NCBI GenBank assembly: GCA_963744875.1
Contig: CAVUVQ010000010.1
Location: 248,001-312,000 of the forward strand
Direction of reading: 5' to 3'
Origin: JACDAE01 sp963744875
Lineage (GTDB): Bacteria > Chloroflexota > Ktedonobacteria > Ktedonobacterales > Ktedonobacteraceae
Length of the DNA stretch: 64,000 nucleotides
Positions 54,536-63,370 of the stretch are shown in pieces (the stretch's first letter is position 1; every line of letters begins with the position of its first letter). The notes under the pieces were generated by a model. The model did not search any database and was not told the DNA's origin. It was given only the letters and a program-made list of their open reading frames with translations. A program made the translations under genes and the position numbers.

Positions 54536-55546
54536 GTGAGGGATATACACGAAGTACAAACCTGGCGTGAGCTGCTGGGAATCATTATTAGCGACTTGAA
54601 GGAGCGACAACGCCTCATCGATGCGCTAAATGTGACATCTATTACATTAACCCGTTGGGTAAGTGGAGAGTCAGATCCACGACCACAGAACTTACGTCAT
54701 TTGTTAAGCGTTCTACCACAACATCGTGACCACTTCATTGAGTTGTTAAAGGAAGAGCGTGGGCTTGATGAATTTGCTAATCCAGTGACAGAGGAAGCAA
54801 CATCTGGCGAGATCCCTTCTGAATTCTACGCACGTGTCTTTGTAGCCCGTGCAACAATGTCTGATAGTTTACGCTTCTGGTCGACATGCAATCTTATTTT
54901 ACAGCAGGCACTCGGGCAACTGGATCCTGATCGGCAAGGAATGTCCATCTGGGTCGTCAAGTGTATGCTCCCTTCAGGCCCGTATAACAAAGTACGTAGT
55001 TTACGTGAAATCGTAGGGCAAGGCACACATCCCTGGTCAGGCAATCTTGAGCAGCAGGCAATGTTCCTGGGAGCTGAGTCGCTTGCAGGTAATGTCGTCA
55101 CACTCTGCCGACCTGGCATTATTGAAAACCTTGATGAAGAACACAATCTCATGCCAGCCGCACGCGTAGATTTTGAGAAAAGTGCAGCGATTTATCCTAT
55201 TCTTTATGAAGGACGTATCGCTGGTGTCCTGTTAATTTCCAGTACCCAATATAATCATTTTCTTTTACAGACGCGCACAGCACTGGCTCAGAATTATGCC
55301 GATCTCATTGCACTGTCGTTTGAGGAGAATGATTTCTATGCGCCAGAGGACATCGCTCTTTGCGTCATGCCTTCGCATAATGAACAAAAACAATATTTTA
55401 CAAGATTCCGTCGCCTTATGGCCGATACAATGATTCTTGCCGCCAGTAAGAATCAACCTGTCAATAACATTGAGGCTGACCAGATTGTATGGCAAAGCCT
55501 GGAAGAAAAACTGCTTCAACTCTCGATTGATAATAAAATGCTTTAA
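54536..55546 (+). CDS. HTH-GAF-like regulatory protein
   Basis: 336 residues. GTG start with AGGAG 6 nt upstream. The N-terminal 75 residues look like a divergent lambda-repressor-type HTH (ALNVTSITLTRWVSGESDPR). A domain at about 100-275 has the GAF pattern (LGAESLAGNVVTLCRPGIIE; AAIYPILYEGRIAGVLLISS), and a helical tail closes the protein. It is likely a soluble one-component regulator that binds a small molecule. No promoter or partner gene identifies its targets; it is 31 nt upstream of the lectin-like gene. Confidence 0.7.
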   Translation: MRDIHEVQTWRELLGIIISDLKERQRLIDALNVTSITLTRWVSGESDPRPQNLRHLLSVLPQHRDHFIELLKEERGLDEFANPVTEEATSGEIPSEFYARVFVARATMSDSLRFWSTCNLILQQALGQLDPDRQGMSIWVVKCMLPSGPYNKVRSLREIVGQGTHPWSGNLEQQAMFLGAESLAGNVVTLCRPGIIENLDEEHNLMPAARVDFEKSAAIYPILYEGRIAGVLLISSTQYNHFLLQTRTALAQNYADLIALSFEENDFYAPEDIALCVMPSHNEQKQYFTRFRRLMADTMILAASKNQPVNNIEADQIVWQSLEEKLLQLSIDNKML

Positions 55547-55577
55547 CGTTAGTCTAGTTAGAATTTGAAGATGTGCT

Positions 55578-56381
55578 ATGTTTGATGATTTTCTGCAAGG
55601 TGTCAATCAATACTGGACACAAACCTGTATCGGGCCAGGAACGCTTTCCGTGAACGACTCGATACTGCGTTTTTCTATTCCAATTATACTTCAGGGAGAA
55701 TATGCAGACGCGCAGATCGATGACTACGCGGGACGGATACGTTCGGCATTTCCCTGGACCCCACCGTTACGCATGGAGGTACGCGCACGTTCATCTTTGC
55801 CAGCCGCTGGACCCACTTCTCATAGTGAAAGCGGAGAGATCCTGCGAGGAACAGCCGGATTTGGTTTCTGGAACTATCCCTTTTCCGTGCGGGGAGATCC
55901 TTTGATGCTACCAGAGGCTGTCTGGTTCTTCTACGCGTCCCCACCGTCGAATATGGCTCTCGTACCCGGCGTACCCGGTTGGGGATGGAAAGCCCAGGTT
56001 GTTCATAGTATGCGTCCAGGCGCATTGCTGGCAACCGTTCCAACAGCCCTTTCAACCGGTTGGGCACGCATAACTGGACGAACGGAGCGGTCCGCACGCT
56101 GGCTGCAACGCTTAAGTGGTGCGTGCGAGGCGCTGGTTCCAGTGCCCATGACAGACTGGCACTCCTATACACTTGAATGGCGCAAGGATAAAGCACAATT
56201 CTGGGTAGATGGCGTTGAAATTCTACGCGTGCTCCAACCACCCACTGGACGCCTGGGATTTGTGGCCTGGTTAGATAATCAATACACAGTGGTTACACCA
56301 CGTGGTATCTATCGCTCCGGCACGGTATCAAGCGGATCTGAATGGTTTGAACTCGATTCGGTAAACATTGAAGCTCTATAG
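55578..56381 (+). CDS. Concanavalin A-like (LamG/GH16-like) protein without signal peptide
   Basis: 267 residues. A beta-sandwich pattern: FDDFLQGVNQYW at the start, RMEVRARSSLP, FGFWNYPFS, then WHSYTLEWRKDKAQFWVDGV and GRLGFVAWLDNQY near the end. This is the layout of GH16-type folds, but I cannot see the ExDxxE catalytic motif, and there is no export signal, so it may be a cytoplasmic binding protein. It lies 31 nt after the HTH-GAF gene, which suggests one transcript. Confidence 0.65.
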   Translation: MFDDFLQGVNQYWTQTCIGPGTLSVNDSILRFSIPIILQGEYADAQIDDYAGRIRSAFPWTPPLRMEVRARSSLPAAGPTSHSESGEILRGTAGFGFWNYPFSVRGDPLMLPEAVWFFYASPPSNMALVPGVPGWGWKAQVVHSMRPGALLATVPTALSTGWARITGRTERSARWLQRLSGACEALVPVPMTDWHSYTLEWRKDKAQFWVDGVEILRVLQPPTGRLGFVAWLDNQYTVVTPRGIYRSGTVSSGSEWFELDSVNIEAL

Positions 56382-56581
56382 TGCTCGGCTCTCCACGGGC
56401 TTGTAGAACCGCGCCTTACAAATTGGGCATTGTTCTATACATCGGTCACAGATCAATGAGTAGATGATCGGGTACGACATTATAATTGTTGTAAAATAAT
56501 CACGCTTGAGTGTCAGGATCTACAGCTACTAGAAATGGCGAGGAAGCAGAAAAATCTATACCAGATAAAGGATAAAATCTC

Positions 56582-57496
56582 TTGTTTATCATCCCTGAAG
56601 ATTTCGCACGCTTCATGATAAAGCTTTCTGGAGAAGAAGGCCGCGCCTGGCTCGACCATCTGCCAACAATCCTTAGCACTTGCGAGGAACGCTGGAATCT
56701 GACAATTGGTGCCCCAGTTGATAATCTATCATTTAACTATGTGGCCCCGGCGGTTCTTGCTGATGGAACTGAGGTTATGGTGAAAACAGGGCTGACCGAC
56801 GAGTTCCCATCCCAACCACGGGCATTACAGCACTTTAACGGACAAGGTACGGTGCGCCTGTTGGCATATGATGAGCACAACTCAGTAATGCTCTTAGAAC
56901 GCCTGCAGCCAGGAATTTCTCTGCGTTCAGTAAAAAATGACGAAATCGCAACCTCGATAGCAGCGAATGTTATGCGTAAGATATGGCATCCACTGCCCCA
57001 AGAACACTATCCCTTTCCGACTATCTACGATTGGGGCAAAGGTTTTGCGCGATTACGCAAACTGTACGCTGGAGGCACAGGTCCCGTCCCATCCACAATG
57101 TTCGACAAAGCAGAGCAACTCTATTCCGAGCTTAGCGCATCTATGGACGAACCGGTCTTGCTCCATGGTGATCTCCATCAAGACAATATTCTCTCCGCCG
57201 AACGCGAACCATGGCTGGCAGTCGATCCCAAAGGCGTGATTGGTGAACCTGCATACGAGACTGGTGCGCTACTACGTAATTTCTGGCCCGATATCCTCTC
57301 TATTCCCGACCCGAAGTCTCTTATGACGCGACGCATCGACCAGCTTTCCGCCGCATCAGGCTTTGATCGTGTGCGCATTCATGCCTGGGGATTCTCCCAG
57401 GCTGTACTATCAATGTTGTGGGGCATCGAAGATACAGGCAAACTTGCAGATGAAGGGCTCTACTTCGCTGAGTTGTTAGATGCTATCAAGATGTGA
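56582..57496 (+). CDS. APH(6)/hydroxyurea-resistance-type phosphotransferase
   Basis: 304 residues. The catalytic stretch LLHGDLHQDNILSAE and the metal-site VDPKGVIGEPAYE are the hallmark of the APH(6) (streptomycin 6-phosphotransferase) and hydroxyurea-resistance family. It also has LLERLQPG (hinge) and EVMVKTG (ATP Lys). TTG start at 56582 with AAGGAT 9 nt upstream; a later ATG (MIKLSG) would cut ten residues. Members may inactivate streptomycin or phosphorylate unknown natural substrates; resistance here is untested. Confidence 0.85.
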   Translation: MFIIPEDFARFMIKLSGEEGRAWLDHLPTILSTCEERWNLTIGAPVDNLSFNYVAPAVLADGTEVMVKTGLTDEFPSQPRALQHFNGQGTVRLLAYDEHNSVMLLERLQPGISLRSVKNDEIATSIAANVMRKIWHPLPQEHYPFPTIYDWGKGFARLRKLYAGGTGPVPSTMFDKAEQLYSELSASMDEPVLLHGDLHQDNILSAEREPWLAVDPKGVIGEPAYETGALLRNFWPDILSIPDPKSLMTRRIDQLSAASGFDRVRIHAWGFSQAVLSMLWGIEDTGKLADEGLYFAELLDAIKM

Positions 57497-57616
57497 TGAT
57501 TAGCGATGCAGTCTCCACCTTTTACTGGTTTCTACCGCTTTATCGCGTCCGTGATTTATCAAATCGCCACCGGAATTGACAGATCGCGGACACAATAAAC
57601 GCGGTTCCTGACGGTT

Positions 57617-58243
57617 TTATGCCTCTACTCGTTCACCTTTTTTCTCAGCCTCCGGCAATACCTCATCAATAATGCCATAGGCCACAGCCTCCTGAGCGCT
57701 CAGGAAAAAGTCGCGCTCGGTATCCTTCTTGATACGTTCCATACTTTGTCCAGTATGTTTCTGAATAATACCGTTCAATGTATCACGCATATAGAGTATT
57801 TCACGGGCATGGATATCGATATCCGTGGCCTGACCCTCGATGCCACCACCCTGGATAAGAGGCTGATGCAGATGAATGCGTGAATTGGGCAAGGCTCGTC
57901 GCCGCCCACGATCACCCGCCAGCAACAGAATAGTACCGAAACTGGCCGCGTATCCCACGCAGGTCGTGGCAACCGGGCATGGGAGTTGACGCATCGTGTC
58001 ATAGATCGCCAGGCCAGCCCTTACCACACCTCCTGGTGAGGTGATATAGAGATTGATTTCACGCTCCGGACTCTCTGACGCCAGGAACAAAAGTTGCGCA
58101 ACGACCAGATTAGCGATGCCATCTTCGATCGGACCATTGACCATGATAATACGTTCGCGCAAGAGGCGTGAGTAAATGTCGTAGGCACGCTCACCACGCC
58201 CGGTAGTTTCGATCACAGTAGGGATAACAGCATGTGCAGACAT
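57617..58243 (-). CDS. clpP: ATP-dependent Clp protease proteolytic subunit
   Basis: 208 residues. Ser 101 in GYAASFG and His 126 in HLHQP give the catalytic pair; GGVVRAGLAIYDTM and YMRDTLNGI are usual. ClpP forms a barrel that degrades substrates fed by ClpX or ClpC, which are not in this window. GGAG lies 8 nt before the ATG. It is 13 nt after the DUF4177-like gene and divergent from a ClgR-like regulator. Confidence 0.94.
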   Translation of the reverse strand: MSAHAVIPTVIETTGRGERAYDIYSRLLRERIIMVNGPIEDGIANLVVAQLLFLASESPEREINLYITSPGGVVRAGLAIYDTMRQLPCPVATTCVGYAASFGTILLLAGDRGRRRALPNSRIHLHQPLIQGGGIEGQATDIDIHAREILYMRDTLNGIIQKHTGQSMERIKKDTERDFFLSAQEAVAYGIIDEVLPEAEKKGERVEA

Positions 58244-58256
58244 AATCTTGCTCCTT

Positions 58257-58538
58257 TTATTTTACAATCTGACGAACGAAGTAGTAGTACACCAGCGAGA
58301 CATCACCCGTTGGTCCCTGGTTGAGCACTCCATTGAGTAGCCAGCCTTCACGCCCAAGCTCATTCAAACGCTCGACATCAGGCAAGGCATTTTTATTGAT
58401 GTCGATGGTCAGGACATGATACTCCCAACGAATGGGGTCCAAGGGCGCATCCTCATAGATCATAATCTTGGGCGTGAAGCCTATGGAATTCTGCTCAATG
58501 GCATGTATGTGATATTTAAGTGGCGATGTAACTGACAT
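58257..58538 (-). CDS. Small DUF4177-like protein
   Basis: 93 residues. The pattern RWEYHVLTIDIN, then LNELGREGWLLNGV and YYYFVR matches DUF4177, a small domain of unknown function. It is first in the clpP transcript, with GGAGAA before the ATG. A link to proteolysis is suggested only by position. Confidence 0.7.
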   Translation of the reverse strand: MSVTSPLKYHIHAIEQNSIGFTPKIMIYEDAPLDPIRWEYHVLTIDINKNALPDVERLNELGREGWLLNGVLNQGPTGDVSLVYYYFVRQIVK

Positions 58539-58603
58539 AGTTGTGCTTCTCCTTTTTACGTTGATATAGTATCCACCCGGACATCGTAAATGTTGTCCGT
58601 ACG

Positions 58604-58632
58604 TTGACTATAGCATGCTGATAGACTATACT
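58604..58632 (+). promoter_or_regulatory. Promoter for the ClgR-like regulator
   Basis: TTGACT (58604-58609), 17 bp, TATACT (58627-58632). The start is expected near 58639, just ahead of the first operator copy. An inverted CGGACA/TGTCCG pair (58578-58599) lies just upstream, in the direction of the divergent clpP transcript. Confidence 0.7.
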
Positions 58633-58645
58633 GATAGGGTCGTTA

Positions 58646-58688
58646 TATGCTGTAAGCATAGGTGAAAGAAAAACAATGCTGTGAGCAT
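58646..58688. promoter_or_regulatory. Two palindromic operators ATGCTGTRAGCAT
   Basis: Copy 1 (58647-58659) is ATGCTGTAAGCAT and copy 2 (58676-58688) is ATGCTGTGAGCAT, 29 bp apart, about three helical turns. A related AGCATGCT lies in the promoter spacer (58612-58619). Both full copies lie between the transcript start and the start codon, a good place for self-repression. Confidence 0.7.
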
Positions 58689-58704
58689 AGATAAGGATAG
58701 AGAA

Positions 58705-59106
58705 ATGGCAGATTTACAGGAGATTCTGGGAAGGGTGATTCGGCAAGAGCGGCAATATCGTCGCCTCACGATTAAAGAATTGGGCGATAAAGCTGGCCTT
58801 TCAGAGATCTACGTTGGCGAGATTGAGCGTGGACAGAAGTATCCCTCGGCAAAGGTACAGGAGAGTATTGCACGCGCTCTGGAGCTTGACCTGGCAGAAC
58901 TACTGGAGTTGATGGCGGAAGAGATTCGGCGCGAACGAGATCCTCAGATGACAAGGGCCATTGGTTTTACCTTGCCCGCCACTCCAGGGCAACCGCGACG
59001 CATCGTGATCAAAAATATCATCAATATGCTCGACGAGGGCGCGGTGGAGAGCGTTGCAGATTTCAGCGCTTTTCTCCTTTCCAAACGCTTAGACCCACTA
59101 GAATAA
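58705..59106 (+). CDS. ClgR-like XRE-family regulator
   Basis: 133 residues from the ATG at 58705 (AAGGATAG upstream); a GTG at 58681 overlaps the second operator and is unlikely. Cro/C1-type HTH: RRLTIKELGDKAGLSEIYVG, EIERGQKYPSAKV. The segment LSEIYVGEIERGQKYPS resembles ClgR of actinobacteria, which activates clpP and is itself a Clp substrate. Divergent placement next to clpP supports the assignment. The tail after about residue 75 is helical (IKNIINMLDEGAVESVADFS). Likely controls its own gene and possibly clpP. Confidence 0.8.
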   Translation: MADLQEILGRVIRQERQYRRLTIKELGDKAGLSEIYVGEIERGQKYPSAKVQESIARALELDLAELLELMAEEIRRERDPQMTRAIGFTLPATPGQPRRIVIKNIINMLDEGAVESVADFSAFLLSKRLDPLE

Positions 59107-59145
59107 CTTGCTACGCCCTATCTGGTTCCAGCAACAAAGCAAACA

Positions 59146-59229
59146 GGCGACCGATTGCACAGTAAAATTGAACATGCAACTGGTCGCCCGTGTGCTTTCT
59201 ATAGTTAACCTGCCACTTTCATGGCAGGT
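59146..59229. terminator. Two consecutive hairpins between convergent genes
   Basis: Hairpin 1: arms 59146-59159 and 59175-59188 (GGCGACC/GGTCGCC core, two mismatches). Hairpin 2: ACCTGCCA (59208-59215) and TGGCAGGT (59222-59229), followed by GTTATTTTC. They lie between the ClgR-like gene and the convergent propeller gene, and may terminate both. Confidence 0.6.
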
Positions 59230-59276
59230 GTTATTTTCTATTGCATTTGCATAATCGTCAGCACACTTGCTCCTGA

Positions 59277-60485
59277 TTACGAAGCGCTCAATGCGTTAAG
59301 GGTGTTGGTGTTATCATCAGTGAAGAAGACACGGAGATTGCCCTTTTTATCTTTAATGGCGGCGACACCGAAGAGTGCTGATCCATTACCCTGAGCATCT
59401 ACCACCACGGGATCAATCGCTTTAACCCCAACCACTTTTCCACGTGTCATGTTAAGTTCCACCAGATTATTGTCGCCCAGATTCACTACCAGCAGGTCTC
59501 CATTAAACGGATTGATTGCGAAGCCGCCAGGGGTAAACAAGGGCTTGCCAGCGAAGACGGTAACGCCTTTTCCTGTTCCCTTTGTCCCATTGGAATTGAG
59601 CGTGCTACTGTGAGCGAAGGCGGCGATGCGGCTATTGGCAGGATCGATTGCCAGCAAGACATCTTTCAGCGTGCGATTACCAAGCTTGAGTTCAGGTAAC
59701 CATTTAAGGCCAATCTTAGTTGCGGCCCCATTTTTGTCAAGTTGACCGATCTGGACTACTTTGAAGTGTGGTAAGCCTTTGCTTTGTGGGATTACGTCGA
59801 TACGATCAATGGTAGCATCGATAACATTGCCAACAAAGAAGGAAATGCTCACGCCGTCTCTATAGACCTTTCCACCATTCGTAGCCATTCCCCAGGGGTG
59901 ATTGAGGAGAGGATTGGTGATTGTCGTGAGAAGAGTGCCATTGGGAAGAAATATCTGTACATCATTAGCAGTTTTATTCGATACCCAGAGCGATCCACTT
60001 TTGTTATTGAATACTAGATCAGCCGGCCCCGATGTTGCGTGACTGGGCGTGATGTTGAAAAGATGACCAGGTCCTTTTTGGTCCGCGAATTTGACGATTG
60101 TATTACCAGTATCGTTATTTCCAATATTCGTGACCAGGAGGTCTCCCTTTTTGAGGCCATTCGATCCATCACTAATCGCAATACCATAAGGATTAGGATC
60201 AACCGTTATTGTTTTACCATGCGCATTTATAATCTGATCAGTTTTGCCAACCATTGTAATCTTCTTAAGACCATTGATAGTCGTAATGGCATCATGATCG
60301 GCTTTCTTCCCCAATGAGGCGGCTTGAGAAAGTGAAATCTTCTGGGTGGCGAAGGTTATTCCAGCCACCAGTAACACAGCAAGCATTATACCAATACCTG
60401 CTATGAGGCGCGGTGAGAAAAAGCGTTTCTGGCTCACCGGAGTCTCTGATGGCTGAGCGCCAGATGTTGATCGCGACGGAGTCAT
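59277..60485 (-). CDS. Membrane-anchored NHL/SMP-30-like beta-propeller protein
   Basis: 402 residues. A Pro/Ser-rich cytoplasmic start and one transmembrane helix (LIAGIGIMLAVLLVAGITFA) are followed by an outer domain with six or so repeats of the type (P-x-G-I/M/F-A-x-N/D...G-D-L-L-V-x-N-x-G-D/N-N): GIAISDGSNGLKKGDLLVTN; DLVFNNKSGSLWVSNK; GMATNGG; LLAIDPANSRIAAFAH; GFAINPFNGDLLVVNLGDNN. It may be a binding or lactonase-type propeller; no catalytic residues are identifiable. Ligand unknown. Confidence 0.72.
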   Translation of the reverse strand: MTPSRSTSGAQPSETPVSQKRFFSPRLIAGIGIMLAVLLVAGITFATQKISLSQAASLGKKADHDAITTINGLKKITMVGKTDQIINAHGKTITVDPNPYGIAISDGSNGLKKGDLLVTNIGNNDTGNTIVKFADQKGPGHLFNITPSHATSGPADLVFNNKSGSLWVSNKTANDVQIFLPNGTLLTTITNPLLNHPWGMATNGGKVYRDGVSISFFVGNVIDATIDRIDVIPQSKGLPHFKVVQIGQLDKNGAATKIGLKWLPELKLGNRTLKDVLLAIDPANSRIAAFAHSSTLNSNGTKGTGKGVTVFAGKPLFTPGGFAINPFNGDLLVVNLGDNNLVELNMTRGKVVGVKAIDPVVVDAQGNGSALFGVAAIKDKKGNLRVFFTDDNTNTLNALSAS

Positions 60486-60928
60486 TCTTCTCTTCCTTTT
60501 CTTTACAATGAGGATGTTTATACTCTTTCTATGTTTAGATACTTTATATGATGCTTCATCCTGTAAGCATCAATATTCCTCTGTATATTCAATCACACGC
60601 TTACCTTTAACCCTTTTTACCAATGTTTTGCAGATGAGACTAATTACCTAACCTTTAGTACTTTTTTATGAACCGAATCTCCACATCGGCACATCCCTTC
60701 TTTATTTCTCAATATGCTACGATCTCAATATGCTACGATCTGGATACTTCACCAATTATTATCTTCTCTCACGTTTCCACATCAGGAAGCCTATGATGCA
60801 AGAAGGTCGGCGGGGTTTCTAACTGTTGTGGAGCATCATGTATAGTATAGAAAGATGATGTTTTCACCGCCTGCCAGTATCGAATGTTTTGCCATAGAAC
60901 TATAATAGGACTATAAAAGGGGAATTTT
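60486..60928. other. Intergenic region with a 16-bp tandem duplication
   Basis: Divergent spacer between the propeller (-) and the glycosidase-esterase (+). A perfect 16-bp unit TCTCAATATGCTACGA is present twice (60707-60722, 60723-60738), followed by a further TCT. It may be a regulator site or a simple duplication. No gene is visible. Confidence 0.6.
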
Positions 60929-63034
60929 ATGAGCCGATTTCAGGGATCAGCCCATTTTCGCTGGCTATGGAGAGGGTTATGTATTTGCGGCCTTTTAGCG
61001 GCGGTCGCCTGCACACCCAATACTCAGCAGGCTGCATCGCGAGGCTCATCATCAACGGCAAAACCAGTCTTGCCAGGTCAAAAAATATGGAAACAAAACG
61101 TCTCGTCCTTCTTGTTCGGCACAAACGATACGTATGAATGGTTACCCAATAATATTCAAACGCAGCCAAAAATTCAGCAGGCGCTGCATGATGCGGGCTT
61201 TACATTGATCCGTACTTTTTTCCCTGATAAAGCGAAAGATGCAGATATCAATAAACGCGTTCAGACCATTGAGAACAGCGGCGCTCAATGCCTGGGAGTG
61301 ATTACGAACATCTTCAATACAACGTTCGATGAGCATCTTGTCACTATGCTGGGTCCACGCTGCCAGCTCTATGAGTTTGGCAATGAGCCAGATCTCAATA
61401 ACGTTTCCATCCAGAGCTACTTACAACAATGGAACAAAGAGATTCCACGCCTGCGCCAGATGAATCCCACCGCTAAATTTATTGGCCCGGTTACCTATAA
61501 TGATCAGGGTAATCACGGCTACATGAAGAGCTTTTTGGAAGGTGTTGCGACCTCAAAGGTACTGCCCGATGCAGTCAGCTTTCACTGGTATCCCTGTTAT
61601 CAGGATACAATGGAATCTTGCCTGGGCAAGGCGAACACCTACAGCCAGGTTGCGCAAGGCGTACGTTCATTAGTACACTCTATATTGGGCAAGGATCTGC
61701 CCATCGGCATCTCTGAGTGGAACTATGATCCCGGCAATCCCCCACCGGCGTATGGGGATAACCAGCAATTTATCAACGAATTTTCGGCGGCAGCCCTCCA
61801 ATCTATGATTCAAGGTGGCGTCGCTTTCGCCTGTCAGTTCGATGCGGCCAGCTATTCTGGTTATGGTCGCCTCGATATGTTTGATCTCACAACCAACCAA
61901 CCCAAACCACAATATTATGCGATCGCCAACGTCATTAAAGCCTATAATCCTGCCCCCAGAGCCAGTTTACCCGCGAGCGTCCCTACAACTGGTCCTGCAC
62001 TGAGCAAAACGGGGCCACTCGTCTCACGTGGGAAGCCTGTGTATTGCGCACATAATGATGCTGGTGCGGGAGGCGATAATGCGATTGTGAGTGGACACTA
62101 TGGCAACTGGTCGTTCTGGCGACCCAGCGTTGCGGCGCTTCCCAGTTGGTGTGCAATTAAGGTGGGTACAGGGCCAACGCGCCTCCTCATGACCTGGAGT
62201 AGTGATTATGTGTTTGACTATATCAGCAACACCGGTACTACGCCGCAAGATTATACAATCGCCGTTTCAGGAAATAGCACGAATGGCGAGGATGGAACAT
62301 GGAATACTCTTGTCACAGTGACAGGAAATCACACGCGCATTCGTGAGCACCTCCTCCCGTTCGTGGGTGAGTCGTGGGTCAAGATGACCATTACCAAAGG
62401 GCAGGCACAGGCCAGTCAACCTTATATCTTCATCGATCAGGTCGATCTTTACGACGTTTCGCAGAGCTTGAATGATACTTTCTTCTTTTCGGGCGACTCT
62501 ATCACTGGCATCGCGTACAATCGCGCCGATGAAAACCAGCCCTCTTACGCCGAATTGGTACATGCCGCCTATCCACAACGCTTCCCGGCAATGCTGAATG
62601 GAGGATTGGGGGGGTGGAATAGTGATGGAGCGGTACAGGATATAGATCTCTGGCTCAGCCTGAATCCTGACATTCATTATTGGCTCCTGGGATGGGGTAC
62701 AAATGACGCATTCGATCAGGTGGCACCAGCTCATTTTCAGGCCAATCTACAGATCCTTGTGGACAAAATCAAACAGGCAGGTCATGTCCCAATATTCGCA
62801 CACATCCCCTACCTTGCGCGTCCAGGCTTCGATGCAGAAGTTCAGGCACTGAACGCCGCCATCGACAAAATTACAACCACGAACAATCTTACGAAGGGGC
62901 CAGACCTCTACCAGCTCATTCATGCGCATGCTGCCGATTATCTACTCAAGGATGGTACACATCCAACACCTGCCGGGGCCAGGGCGATGAATGAGGCATG
63001 GTTCGAGGCATTGCGACCCGTTTTGTATAATTAA
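60929..63034 (+). CDS. Lipoprotein fusing a glycosidase-like barrel to an SGNH esterase
   Basis: 701 residues. A signal peptide with lipobox (LLAAVACTP, Cys about 29). The first domain (about 50-345) fits a clan-A glycosidase barrel: acid/base Glu in YEFGNEPDL and nucleophile Glu in GISEWNYD, with SFHWYP before it. A beta-rich linker (about 365-515) resembles a carbohydrate-binding module. The C-terminal domain (about 520-701) is an SGNH/GDSL hydrolase: FSGDSITG (Ser), GGLGGW, GWGTNDA and KDGTHPT (Asp and His). All catalytic residues are present. It probably cleaves and deacylates a substituted polysaccharide outside the cell. No other carbohydrate genes adjoin it. Confidence 0.8.
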   Translation: MSRFQGSAHFRWLWRGLCICGLLAAVACTPNTQQAASRGSSSTAKPVLPGQKIWKQNVSSFLFGTNDTYEWLPNNIQTQPKIQQALHDAGFTLIRTFFPDKAKDADINKRVQTIENSGAQCLGVITNIFNTTFDEHLVTMLGPRCQLYEFGNEPDLNNVSIQSYLQQWNKEIPRLRQMNPTAKFIGPVTYNDQGNHGYMKSFLEGVATSKVLPDAVSFHWYPCYQDTMESCLGKANTYSQVAQGVRSLVHSILGKDLPIGISEWNYDPGNPPPAYGDNQQFINEFSAAALQSMIQGGVAFACQFDAASYSGYGRLDMFDLTTNQPKPQYYAIANVIKAYNPAPRASLPASVPTTGPALSKTGPLVSRGKPVYCAHNDAGAGGDNAIVSGHYGNWSFWRPSVAALPSWCAIKVGTGPTRLLMTWSSDYVFDYISNTGTTPQDYTIAVSGNSTNGEDGTWNTLVTVTGNHTRIREHLLPFVGESWVKMTITKGQAQASQPYIFIDQVDLYDVSQSLNDTFFFSGDSITGIAYNRADENQPSYAELVHAAYPQRFPAMLNGGLGGWNSDGAVQDIDLWLSLNPDIHYWLLGWGTNDAFDQVAPAHFQANLQILVDKIKQAGHVPIFAHIPYLARPGFDAEVQALNAAIDKITTTNNLTKGPDLYQLIHAHAADYLLKDGTHPTPAGARAMNEAWFEALRPVLYN

Positions 63035-63199
63035 ACATTGGTTGTTGGCTTGGTTACCTGTGGGCAAATCTGGCCTACCTGTGTTGTCTGGTGATCGTTC
63101 TTTTACCGGTTGGCGTCATAATGTTCGATAAACTGCCAGCAGTACTCACGTTGCGCAAAAATTAGTAGGGTCTATTAATGGATAAGGACATCAGGCAAT

Positions 63200-63253
63200 C
63201 ATCTGTTCGCGTAAACAGATGTACCAACGCACCAACGCACCAACGCGCCAACG
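63200..63253 (+). repeat. Small hairpin and 8-bp tandem repeat
   Basis: CATCTGTT (63200-63207) pairs with AACAGATG (63214-63221). It is followed by ACCAACGC three times in tandem (63223-63246) and a partial fourth, ending at the left end of the long palindrome. The remaining bases of 63035-63370 hold nothing else. Confidence 0.6.
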
Positions 63254-63350
63254 TAGGGACCATCTTTAGAGCGTCTGGCAATTTATTGATGTGCTTACCC
63301 CGAGCATAAGATCTCAATAAATTGCCAGACGCTCTAAAGATGGTCCCTAC
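63253..63350. repeat. Perfect 37-bp inverted repeat
   Basis: Arms 63253-63289 and 63314-63350 are exact complements around a 24-nt spacer; ends are GTAGGGACC/GGTCCCTAC. It lies 20 nt beyond the gtrA-like stop codon (minus strand) and about 220 nt after the esterase gene, so it can end the minus transcript. Confidence 0.85.
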
Positions 63351-63370
63351 CCCGGAAAATTGGTCATGCC

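Noticed and set aside
55684..56241. 185-codon open frame antisense to the lectin-like gene
   Set aside because: Arg/Pro-rich shadow translation with no domain; the + strand frame has a coherent beta-sandwich pattern.
63223..63253. Possible CRISPR-like array
   Set aside because: The 8-bp units are contiguous, with no spacers; it is a simple tandem repeat.
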